Part shown: piece after piece, positions 33,461 to 43,894 of the stretch
Numbering within the stretch: the first letter of the stretch is position 1
Layout of the letters: each line of letters begins with the position of its first letter
Source of the DNA: Amyelois transitella
Taxonomy: Eukaryota > Arthropoda > Insecta > Lepidoptera > Pyralidae
Assembly: GCF_032362555.1 (NCBI RefSeq)
Contig: NC_083507.1
Coordinates: 4,839,001-4,903,000 of the forward strand
DNA length: 64,000 nucleotides
Direction: 5' to 3'
The notes under the pieces: model-generated
Seen by the model: only the letters and a program-made list of their open reading frames with translations
Told to the model about the DNA's origin: nothing
The model's database searches: none
Program-made: the position numbers and the translations under genes

Positions 33461-36400
33461 ATGGTTTGGCAAAAAATATTATTTTTATTGTTTTTTTTAG
33501 TTTTTGATGGTAAGTTCTGATACATATTTTTTTTTCTTTTTAATATAAATAATTTGTATATTATTATAATTTATTTACAGTCAAAGCAGTAGAAATATAC
33601 AATGACGGCCGGGATATGGAGCAATCTTGGTATAGAGACTGGAGAAAACCGGTTACAATACACCCAGCTAAAAACAACCAAAGAACACTTTTGAGTACAC
33701 CACCCCCATTATCAATTAATGAGGAGCCTTCAACAACAGGAATGCCCGAACATAGTATACTAGAAATTACTAATTCTTCAATAGACAAGCCAGGAAAACT
33801 TTATGAAATGGAAGAACTGCATAGCAGCTCTATAAGTCCTATTCAGACCCTTATTGAGATACCATCTTCAACAACTCCAACAATACTAACCACGACAGAA
33901 GAACTTCTTGTTGAAACAAAGCCTAGTCATCGTATGTTCAACTTTGGAGTTCAAGAAGCTTCCCAAAAACCTACAGATCTCGCCAAATCAACAAGTGCTG
34001 TATCTTGGAATCCTGAAAGAATTTCAGAATTCCAACTACCTTCTAGTTCGCAAGAGTTACCAGCAATAATTAAATCACAGGAACCAGTGCTAGAAACAAA
34101 GCCTGTCATACATCATACTTTCACATTTGAATCCAGCCACCTTTCTTATCCAGAAGTCGAGCTAAGTAAAACTACACCCAGTAAATTGTACTGGTTTCCT
34201 GAAATCATTGCAAAAACAGAACCGCCCTCAATGCTCACAACAGAAATTTCTTTGTCTGGAATAAAACCTGATTCCAAATCTGTCGATTTTGGAGCACCCC
34301 CACCTTCTTACAGAGAAATGGAACTACCCAAAACATCATCTAGTAAAATATCTTGGGTTCCAGAAATCATAGTTAAATCTAAACCATCTATCGATCTAGC
34401 AATTTCATCTACTATATCTCCAACAGAGAAACCTATACTCGAAATGGAATCAACACAAAACACTTTAAATTTTAAACCAACACAGGTCGAATTCAACACG
34501 GAAAGAGAACAACCCAAAGAAACCACGTCTTTAACTTCTTCTGATATTGTTGTTGAACCTTTAACTTTGCAAACTTCTCCAGATATGTTCAAAGAGGGAC
34601 AATCACCTACCCTAGGAGTCAGCCAAGTCACTTCGTACATGAATTCAGAAATCCCACCAAGTCCAAGAACATCCAATCCTGAAATTATAACAGAATCTAT
34701 GACAACAATACCTGACTTAATTAAAGAAAGAACACAGCCTGCTTTTGAAACGGAGCTCAAATATCGCACTTTCAACTTCGGGTCAACTTCACCTGATTTC
34801 ACAACATCTATCACTCACTCAACTGAATTAGTATCGGAACAAGAATCCTACCATACTGAAACTTTGGCTATTACAGAAATTCCTCGAAATACTGAATTAC
34901 ATACACTAGAGTCCAAAATACCTGCATCGATCCTTAGTGATAAAAATGGTAAGTATGCCACGGAGATTGAATTTGGAGCTCCACCAACGCTAATTGAAAA
35001 TTCACCCGGTTTTATAGTATACAGATTAGAACAACCTCTATTACCGGAAAATCTTGTTAATAATTTCGTATCTTCGGCTCATCCACAAGAATTCAAATGT
35101 CAAGCGAAAAATGGATACTACGAGGTAGTGAGCAACTGTGACAAGTTCGTCGAATGCAAGGTAATCGCTATTTTATAAATTTCGAATATTGGCGTATTTT
35201 AGGCTGGTATTTTAAAATATACAATGTTATGATGATTTCTTTCAGGATAATGTTCTAAAATTATATCAGTGCTCTAACAAACTTCACTTTAACCGGAAAG
35301 CAGTTTGGCCAGCAGTTCCTTGCGATGAACCATCGTTAGCATATTGTAAGATCGAAGAAATACAACTAGCATCAAAAATCGAACACGAACCTGAACCAAA
35401 ACTTTCAGCTAATTTGATCTCAAGTCATTTTGACTTCCTCTGCCCAGAAAACACTGGATATTACAAACATAACAATGATTGTGAAGAATTTATCAAATGC
35501 GAGGTATGTATGTTGATATACTCAAAAACCAAGGTCGGAATTGAAACGTCTAGGCTGAAACTTTGTGCCCCATTTATGATGCTTCATTATTCTATTCTGT
35601 TTACCTATTTCATTTTAATACTTTTTTCACATTAAATCTCTTGAATCAAGGTTTTTGAAAGGGAGACGAAGTACACATCAGCAGTAATAAATCTAAATCT
35701 GATAGTTGAAATATTATATACTAGAGGCCGCCCGCGACTTCGTCCGCATGGAAACCCTATCAATCCCGCGGGAACTCTGGGATAAAAAGTAGCATATGTG
35801 TTATTCTGGGTCTTCAGCTACCTACATACCAAATTTCATGGTAATCGGTTCAGTAGTTTTTGCGTGAAAGAGTAACAAACATCCATACAAACTTTCGCCT
35901 TTATAATAGTAGTAGGATGTATTAAGTATCTAAAAATAATTTTAATATTCCGAATGAAATTTTAGGAATCCATAGCATCATTGTATAAATGTTCATCTGG
36001 GCTCCAATTCAAACACGATGCCACATGGGGTCAAGACCCATGTGCCGATGAAAAAATTATTCGCTGTTATTCTCCAGTATTACAACCTCGATCAGAACCA
36101 AATTTTTCAGCAGATTTAATAACAACACAAATTGCAAATTATGAGTGTACATCTTCTGAGGGATACTTCAAACTTGGGAAGGATTGTGACATGTTCATCA
36201 AATGTGAAGTAAGTAAATATTTTACTCATAAATATTACTTAACTTAATGACACTTCATCGTGTCAATTATGCTCCCTTGATTGAAGTATGAGAATTGGCC
36301 CAGGTATTTTCTGTACCAAGAAATTAAGGAAAAACATAAGGGTGGAAGAAAAGCAAATTTGTTTGAATAGGAAGTCAGAGTACTTACAAAATTACATAAT

Positions 36401-39109
36401 ATATACCTATTTCAGAAATCCTCACCGTCTGCTTACAAATGCTGGCAAGGACTCCAGTTCAACGTAAACGCAACTCGGGACGTAGACCCGTGTGCTAGTA
36501 AAGAAATTATTGGCTGTGTTGTTGCTGATGTTGAATCAAATAAAGAGCCAGTGTCAAAATTCTCAGCTATCGCGTTGTCTAAGATCATTTACGACTTTAC
36601 CTGCCCTGCAAACAATGGATATTTTGAATCCAAAAATGAGTGCGAGGAATTCATTAAGTGTGAGGTATAAAAATATTATTTTTTTATTAAAAAAATATAA
36701 TACATTTGTTGTTCGCCTCGAAGTTAGTCCTAGCGAAAACTTTTTTTTACAAAACTTTGAATGTCTCAAGAACGACTGAACCGATTGCATTGCTGAATTT
36801 AAAAATTCTATAGACAGACCTTAAATTTTATCTAAATCAGACCAACAGTTCAAAAGTTATCGTGTTACAAACATACATACGTACGTAAAAAAATTGTATC
36901 TTCGCCCCAAGTTGATCAATATCTAAGAATGTAAGAGGTAGACAGAGCTCACAACTTCAAATAGGCTAGGCCACGTTCGGCTTATTTCAATTTAAATAAT
37001 TGTCGGTTGCAAGCTCATCCCTTGTTAGAAGAATCTCAAGTTTCTACACCTTTCCCGTGATTGACTTTTACAATCTGCGCCAAAAGGGAAGCAGCTGGCA
37101 CACACTTGAACCTATACACCATCTATTACGAGTAAATAATTATTTCAATTTAGAATGCAGTCGCCTCACTGTACAAGTGCTTGCCTGGTTTGCGATTCAA
37201 CCGCAACTATTCTTGGGGAGAGGACCCGTGCGAAACTGAAGCAATCGTTACCTGTAAGCCAGTCGTCCTAGAAGGCAAACCTTTGGCACCCAAGTTCTCA
37301 GCTACTATGGAATCGAGTATAGTCATCGATTTCAGCTGCCCGGCTAACAATGGGTATTTTGAAACTAAAAATGAATGCGAGAAATTCATCAAATGCGAGG
37401 TAAGTTAAATTATAAGTATAAAAATCTTTATGGGCGGAACAGTAATTAAAGTAATCTAAAACGTTTATTTTTAATTTACAGAATGCGGTTGCATCCCTGT
37501 ACAAGTGCTTGCCTGGACTGCAATTCAACCGCCGCTCGTCTATGGAAGAGGACCCGTGTGACAGTGAAACAATTATTGGCTGCAAACCAGTCATTTTAGA
37601 ACCCAAACCAATGCCGCCCAAGTTCTCAGCTACCGTCGAAACTAGTGTAGTCATCGATTTCAGCTGCCCGGCTAACAACGGATACTTCGAGACTAAAAAT
37701 GAATGCGAGAAATTCATCAAATGCGACGTAAGTTTAATTAGGTATTCGTTTTTAAACCAATTTAATTCCAATTTGCCACATGAAGTTATGCAACTTCATT
37801 TCGGAAAAGAAAAAGCTATAAATATTGTCTTTGAAATATTTATCTGCAGATTTAATAATAATAACAAAATAATGCATTTTATAATAATAACAAAATAAAT
37901 TTATTTCTGGTGTACAGAATGCTGTTGCATCTCTGTACAAATGTTTACCTGGTCTGCAATTTAACGGCCGTTCGTCTTTGGGAGAAGACCCGTGCGAGAG
38001 TGAAGAAATTATTGGCTGCAAACCAGTCATTTTAGAACTCAAACCATTGCCATCCAAGTTCTCAGCTACCATAGAATCAAATGTAGTAGTCATCGATTTC
38101 AGCTGCCCGGCTAACAATGGATACTTTGAGTCTAAAAATGAATGCGAGAAATTCATCAAATGCGAGGTAATTTTCATTTTATGAACGATATCTAATTTAA
38201 TTTTAAAGTTATTTATTTAATTACTGCAAATGTAGGACGAGATGCCGAGTCTTTTATGCTTAATATAAAGTATTATGTAGTAGGTTGCATCCTATACAAA
38301 TTTTCACCTAGCCTGCAATTCAACCCCCGGCGCTCGACTTTGGGAGAAGACACGTGCGAGATTGAAGCAATCGTTGCAATCAAAAATCGGATGCAAACCA
38401 GTCATTTTAGAGTCGGTTGGGACTCGTTGCCGCAAAATCTCTGCTAGATACTGTTGAATCTTGTTTAATAATCGATTTTAGCTGCCCGTCTAACAATGGA
38501 TACTTCAAGTTTAAAAATGATTGCGAGAAATTTAACGAATGCAAAATTTCATAAATCTTTAAATTGAAAAGTCTGGGATCTCTTGCATCTAATAATATTT
38601 TCACCCCACACAAAAATATTTACTAACCACCATCAGGTGAAGATATGTGATCTCTGCTAACACCTCCGAAAAAAATCCCGAATAAAAATACTTATATTTA
38701 CCGAAAAGTAACCGTATAAATTGACAATTAAAATTTATTTTCCAGAATTTTATGGCAACATCGTACAAATGCTGGTCTGGTCTTCAATTCAACCCTCAAG
38801 CCTTCTGGGGGCAGGATCCTTGTGCCAGTGCATCGGCTGTGGGTTGCAAAGCCGTCGACATACCAACTACTTCTACGCCTAGACAGAATTTCTCAGCAAT
38901 CCTCATATCCAGTCCGCATATGGACTACAGATGTGAAGTGTCTCGTGGACACTTTAGTATTGAAAACAACTGCGAAAGATTTGTCGAATGCGAGGTGAGA
39001 TTTTTATTTTTTATATAAGTACCTAATTGTAATTTTGTTTGTCAAGTAACCTTTGTAATTTTGTTTCTTGTGTTTATCAGTCTCGATGTTTTCTGTGTAC
39101 ATAAATTAG

Positions 39110-39165
<56 letters not shown>

Positions 39166-41119
39166 AATTTAAAGAGTTGTGAAGTGATATAATGTACAAT
39201 ACCTTTAAAAATTGTCTCGAAATTAAATGAAATGTCTATACTTACCAGATGTTCGTGCCATCATTGTACATGTGTCCAAATGGACAGCAATTTAACACAA
39301 GAACTCGATTTGGTGAAGAGCCTTGCGCAAGTGCGTCGATAGTGCAGTGTGAAGTCAAAACTACTACACCCGCAGTGGTCGAAACTGCCATGACTACAAC
39401 CACTTCTGTACAAGTCCTGTCATACACATTGATCTTGAAAAATGTGCTTGGTTATACTTGTGCTGCTGCTACTGGATATTACAACGTAAAAGATGAATGC
39501 GATCAATTTATTGCGTGCAAGGTAAATAAAAGTTTTATAAGGTTCGTTCGTTTTCTTTACTTTAAGGAATTCTCTTTTATAAACAGTGTGGTCAAAAGAC
39601 TACTTATTAGATGTATACTAGTTACATATGTCATAGAAGCAAATGATTAGCACGAAATGTTAAGAAATACTTATGTAAGATCAATGTCAAAAAACGCAAT
39701 GCAAAGTTGATTCTTATAACTCTATCTTATCATAGATATCAATATCAGAATCCTTAATAAGGAGTTTTGAAATATCATTGTTACTAAAAAGGTGTTGTTA
39801 ACAATTAAGTACAGCCATAACTAGGCTATAAAGAATCTTGACTCAGTTTATTCCCGTTAAAAATATTCTTCGTCCTTTTTCAGAATTATATTCCATCGTT
39901 GTACAGATGCAATTCTGGTCTTCACTTCAACCAGAACGTGATGCGAGGCGCGGATCCATGTGCTCAACCATCGGTAGCACGTTGTGAAAAATATCTCAAG
40001 AGTAAGCAAAACCGATTATATAACTATCATCATCATCGTAACTTTAGCTCGGATTAAATCCTCAACCTCATCGATTTGGAATCATGGTTACACAATCAGT
40101 TGCTGAAATGAGCAGGTTTCCTCGTGACGTTTTTCCTAATAAGAAAAAAAAAATTATGCTTCTTTCTTAGGGCCACTAGGAGTTATAGAAAACGATGATA
40201 CCCAAGACGGCTTCCAGTGTATGGAGAGAGATGGCATATTCCCGTTCGACACATTGGAATGCAGTAAATATATAATGTGTGAAAAGGGCATGGCCACAGT
40301 GATGCCTTGCCCGCCAGGACTGGTGTTTAACCCTGAGCTTGAAACATGTGATTGGCCTGTAAATGTACCAACATGCAACCCGGAATGTAAGTTCAATTTT
40401 AAAAAATACGAAGTCGAATCTCTTTTTTAAGTTCAATTAAATTCTATTAAAAAACAATGACTCTACAATATTCTAAAAGTACTTATTCAAAACAAACAAG
40501 ATTACGAAGAATGCCAATTACCTACACGTAGAAAATCTTAGTTATATTGGTTTTTAATATTAACAATAACAGTATCTTTGAGCATTGATTAAAACCTTTT
40601 TAAAACTAAATAAGTTGCATGTTAGAAACTACAAGTTTATTTTAGTTCTTTTTTCTATATAAGATGCATAAGTTATTGGTGAACGACTAGTAATACCTAA
40701 TTTGTTTATTTTCAGTATTCCAAGGGTTCTCGTGCCCCGCTCCTGAAAATGACGAATATGGCAGTATTTCGGATAAAATTACTACATTCAAGTAAGTACA
40801 ACTCCATCTTTCTCGATTATCCTGAACGCTTAATGATCAAACGTGTATTTGAAACTGAATCTTTAACTTGACATTTTTAGTGCAATTTAAAAAAAATATT
40901 GAGTTAGGAAGAATGTCCCGTAGGTAATCCTTTTGTTTTTTTATACCCATAACTCCAAACACTATCAAATATTTTTTCAGATATGAAGAAAGTTGCACAC
41001 AATATATCGCTTGTCAACACGGACACCCTCGACTACTCAGTTGCGACAAGGGACTGTCCTTCAGCGAAGAAATTCAGGCTTGCGTTAGTACCGAAAAAGT
41101 TCTAAGATGCAGAAACTGA
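33461..41119 (+). CDS. Large mucin-like protein with 11 ChtBD2 chitin-binding domains
   Basis: Fourteen coding exons: 33461-33509, 33581-35160, 35246-35503, 35966-36208, 36416-36664, 37154-37399, 37482-37727, 37918-38166, 38746-38994, 39249-39521, 39884-40001, 40171-40386, 40716-40791 and 40981-41119. They join in phase into 1396 residues. A signal peptide (MVWQKILFLLFFLVF) is followed by about 500 residues rich in Ser, Thr, Pro and Glu, with degenerate repeats such as ETKP...FNFG and SWVPEII. Nine ChtBD2 domains follow, each split by a phase-0 intron; a typical unit reads NGYFE-K-ECEKFIKCE, then SLYKCLPGLQFN and EDPCE. Domains 10 and 11 lie in exons 12-14 and match the last two domains of obstructor-E, including a 76-base exon 13. 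It is predicted to be a secreted, O-glycosylated chitin cross-linker of cuticle or peritrophic-like matrix. AATAAA lies at 41335-41340. The splice model is well supported; the biological role is inferred. Confidence 0.9.
35721..35917 (-). mobile_element. Short non-autonomous Helitron
   Basis: On the minus strand it starts TCCTACTACTATTATAAAGG, has a 'gcggacgaagtcgcgggc' end motif and finishes CTAG. It is preceded by A and followed by T, the usual A^T insertion. It sits in the intron between exons 3 and 4 of the 11-domain gene. Confidence 0.7.
36685..36990. repeat. Repeat debris in intron: transposon remnant plus SINE fragment
   Basis: 36690-36890 resembles Helitron/MITE remnants ('gaaccgattgcattgctg', 'caaacatacatacgtacg'). 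36915-36985 is a minus-strand fragment of the SINE-like family ('aggtagacagagctc', 'taggccacgttcggctt'). Both lie between exons 5 and 6 of the 11-domain gene. Confidence 0.45.
38281..38535 (+). pseudogene. Decayed duplicate ChtBD2 exon
   Basis: The block aligns with exons 6-8 of the surrounding gene: 'ggttgcatcctatacaaatt', 'cctgcaattcaacc', 'ttgggagaagacacgtgcga', 'tttagctgcccgtctaacaa' and 'tacttcaagtttaaaaatga'. It has lost the acceptor (the cag of its sisters reads tag), contains frame changes and stops after 'gcaatcgttgcaatc', and lacks the GAG|GT donor. Its sister exons are 243-249 bases and start AATGC-GTTGCATC. It is probably spliced over within the 38167-38745 intron. Confidence 0.85.
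39109..39163. repeat. (TAAA)n microsatellite
   Basis: About 13 copies of a TAAA/AAAT unit, in the intron between exons 9 and 10 of the 11-domain gene. Confidence 0.95.
40025..40140 (+). repeat. Interspersed repeat, shorter copy of the 9370-9670 type
   Basis: It contains 'cacaatcagttgctgaaatg' and 'gcaggtttcctcgtgacg', matching the family's conserved core, within the intron before exon 12. Confidence 0.4.
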
Positions 41120-41340
41120 GAAGTTTTCATTGATTTTATTGTATGGAACAATAATTTAACTATAAAATAGAGCTGTAAGAAATTAGTCTATTGAAAAGAA
41201 AAGCTTGGATAAATCATATGGTTTTTTTTTTTTCATAATATTAATATCAATCTCATCATTACTTTGATTCTAAAATCCATCACGTTATCTACAATGTGCA
41301 ACCAATTTAGTCAAAGCCAAAAAGTTTATTATTTAATAAA

Positions 41341-42854
41341 GTAATTAACAAAAACCACCGAGATGTCGATTATCTGACGACTTATTATTACCAAGATTAG
41401 TCAACATTTAACCACCGATTTAATTAATTGAATGATAAATTGATTTGACTTAATACATTAACTATACCTCCTTGTACAGGGCAATTATCTATGCCATTAA
41501 TTCCTAACAGGTGTGATAATTACTACACGGTTGATACTTAGTCTTAATACGACAAAATCTTCACGAGAGAATTCTGGTGCAGATTTTTTTACATTTACAG
41601 CGCAAATTGAATTCATTTGCACGGTCAGCTATAGTTACTACTAGTTGACGCCCGCAACTCCGTTTGCGTTATTGGAAAAACGAAGGTTAAGGCTAGTTAA
41701 ATTTACTCAAATTTCGATACATATTACAAAGTGGCTGGTCCCTGGCTTATACATCACATGATCCATATCTCTCATTTTTTTTGTCGCCAAAAGAAAATGC
41801 TCATCAGGTTGAATAACTTTGTCAAGACGTCTTTTCTTTTCCATATTTCGGATGATTTAGCTGTTATATAATGGTTCTGCATCAGGTGTTCTAGCTCTTC
41901 GATTTTTATAAGCCAACAGAAAATGCTCATCAGGTTAAACAATTTTTTTTGTTAAGCCCTCATTTCCTGTAGTTTAGCTGATATGTTATGGTTCGACATC
42001 AGATGTACCAGATTCAAAAATAAATTATACCCTATATTGGCCAGGCATAAGAGTTATACAACAAAATAAGTTTCATTCAAATTCGTTCAGTAGTTCCGGA
42101 GATTAGCGTGTTCAAACAAACATACAAACAAATAGACTTCTTTTTCAAATTCATGCTTGGTTACTATTTTTATAAAGTTATAAATATAAATAGTTTTTTT
42201 AAATATACTCAATGTACCTAGGTACAGGCAAAATTTTTTTACTGTTTTATTATAAGTATTGATGGTGTACCAAACGATTATAACAAATTTTTGAATGCAA
42301 AGTAAATAAGTATATATCACCTCATACTATAAATACGTATTTACCTATTCATCATTTTATTTGATAAATCATTTACTACCTATGTGCTACATGGTCATTA
42401 TGTATTTTTATTGAACCTTTAATTTAATAGTGCTGGCAAACCGTTGTTTATTATATCAGGATTGGAGCAAAAAGAGAGAAGAAACTCAATAAAGGACGGA
42501 GCCTACTCCATCATATTAACTACAATAATCTTTACATAAAACGCCCAGCATCTTATCTACGTATAATTACCTATGTATAAATAAAGTTTCTGTATCTTTG
42601 AAATTAGGTAATTCGATTTTATGGAACGATTCTTGAGAAGGTAGCATGGCCACATCTAAATATCTCTACGCCACAAGTCACAACAGCCAACCACGCGGCG
42701 CTAAGAGCCAATAACAGCGAAGAGTCTAAATCGCGCAAAAAAAGATTTCGCGAATTGGGACATATATAACAACATCGTCGGAGTCGCGGTTTCCCACGCA
42801 TAACACCTAGCCTGGCGAAAGGCTCTTACCTTTGATGGCAGTCGAGCCAAATCA
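41341..42854. other. Intergenic DNA with a Helitron-like remnant
   Basis: A minus-strand Helitron-like remnant runs from CTAG at 41641-41644 (with 'gacgcccgcaactccg') to about 42135 ('cgttcagtagttccggag', 'caaacaaacatacaaacaaa'). The section 42600-42840 is of mixed composition with no clear exon. Confidence 0.45.
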
Positions 42855-42967
42855 TCGCTTCCTCCAAAAATATATGCCTAGAAGGACGACTTCATGTACT
42901 TACTTGTGATCCCGGACTTGCCTTCAGTCTAACATCGAGTTGCATTGTGACGGGTTGCATAAATTAA
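42855..42967 (+). pseudogene. Relic last exon of an obstructor-E-like gene
   Basis: In one frame this reads CLEGRLHVLTCDPGLAF, then LTSSCIVTGCIN and a TAA at 42965-42967. That is the third-domain pattern of the two CPAP3 genes upstream (compare CIHGNARLLTCDPGFGF and CIEGRPRVLSC). Before it, 'ttcctccaaaaatat' would give FLQKY, but a one-base shift separates it from the CLEG frame. No matching upstream exons were found, so this is a broken remnant of a fourth gene. Confidence 0.75.
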
Positions 42968-43074
42968 AATATTTATCTTATATGATATATTTTTAAATGA
43001 TCATTCAAGCAGGCATAGTGTTAAGTACTTTGTAGCAATTCAGTAAGCGCTTATTCATCGCTACATAATTACCA

Positions 43075-43175
43075 TCCCTATTCTCTAAGTCGCCTTTTAC
43101 GACATCCATCATTTTATGACATCATAGAAAAGAGATGAAGTGGTCCTATTACATTTCTATGCACTCTAGGTTAAA
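43075..43175 (-). mobile_element. SINE-like repeat, 5' fragment
   Basis: The minus strand shows the 5' half of the family: 'aataggaccacttcatctct', then 'gatgtcgtaaaaggcgactt'. The rest of the copy is missing. Confidence 0.55.
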
Positions 43176-43654
43176 TAGTGCCCAGTTAAGACTCGTGAAA
43201 CTTAACTTGGGCACGCTGACCACGCCATCAATTCTCGAAGAAATCGATTGATGTAATATCGATTATTTAAAACATCCATGAGTAGCACCATACTAACAAA
43301 AAAAAATAGGTTCGTTCTCTCATCCAGCCAAAGTTTTGTTGAAAATAAATTTTGTAGGTTTATTGGCTCTGAGTAGTCCCAAGACTTTAAAATAGGTTAC
43401 ACCACCAATCATATTAAACACATGATTTTTGTACCCAATAAAAGCGTTTCATATTTAAAGCCCAATGAGAAGTGGCTATTTCCGCGAAAGTGGCGCGATT
43501 TGAGACCTTTTTATTTCAAATTTAAATTTTTAATAAAACTTGCATGTTAGTTTGTACACATACAATTTGTTATGAATTTCGACAATACACAATAGTATTG
43601 AAAGTGATTAGTAATTCAATATAAGTAAAGACAAAAACAGAATCACATAAGACA

Positions 43655-43800
43655 CACGAGTGTAGCCGTCAGCCACGGGCGCCGAGACTTTCCACTGGCG
43701 CAGCCCTGGCGGACATCGCCCGCCCCAGTTGCCCCTTGGATCGAACTATTGCGTAGTCACGAGGAACGACCGTAGCCCCCGAGCCCTATAGATTGTGTCC
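43655..43800. other. GC-rich block upstream of the zinc-finger gene
   Basis: A distinct GC-rich patch (for example 'gccacgggcgccgagacttt' and 'ggcggacatcgcccgccc') about 100-240 bases before the start codon at 43895. It may be a CpG-containing promoter or non-coding first exon, or a transposon fragment. Confidence 0.35.
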
Positions 43801-43894
43801 TGTCAAATTCATTTTTATTCGAAATACGAAAAGTATTAACATGTCACATTGATTACAATTCAACAAGGAAAAAGATCGTAGTTGAATAATAAAA

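Noticed and set aside
34308-34814. 168-codon open frame on the minus strand
   Set aside because: It is the shadow of the Ser/Thr/Pro-rich exon of the 11-domain gene and has no signature of its own.
37154-38166. Regularly spaced repeats that could suggest a CRISPR-like array
   Set aside because: The repeats are spliced coding exons with conserved cysteines and intron borders; this is an animal genome and the unit is about 250 bases.
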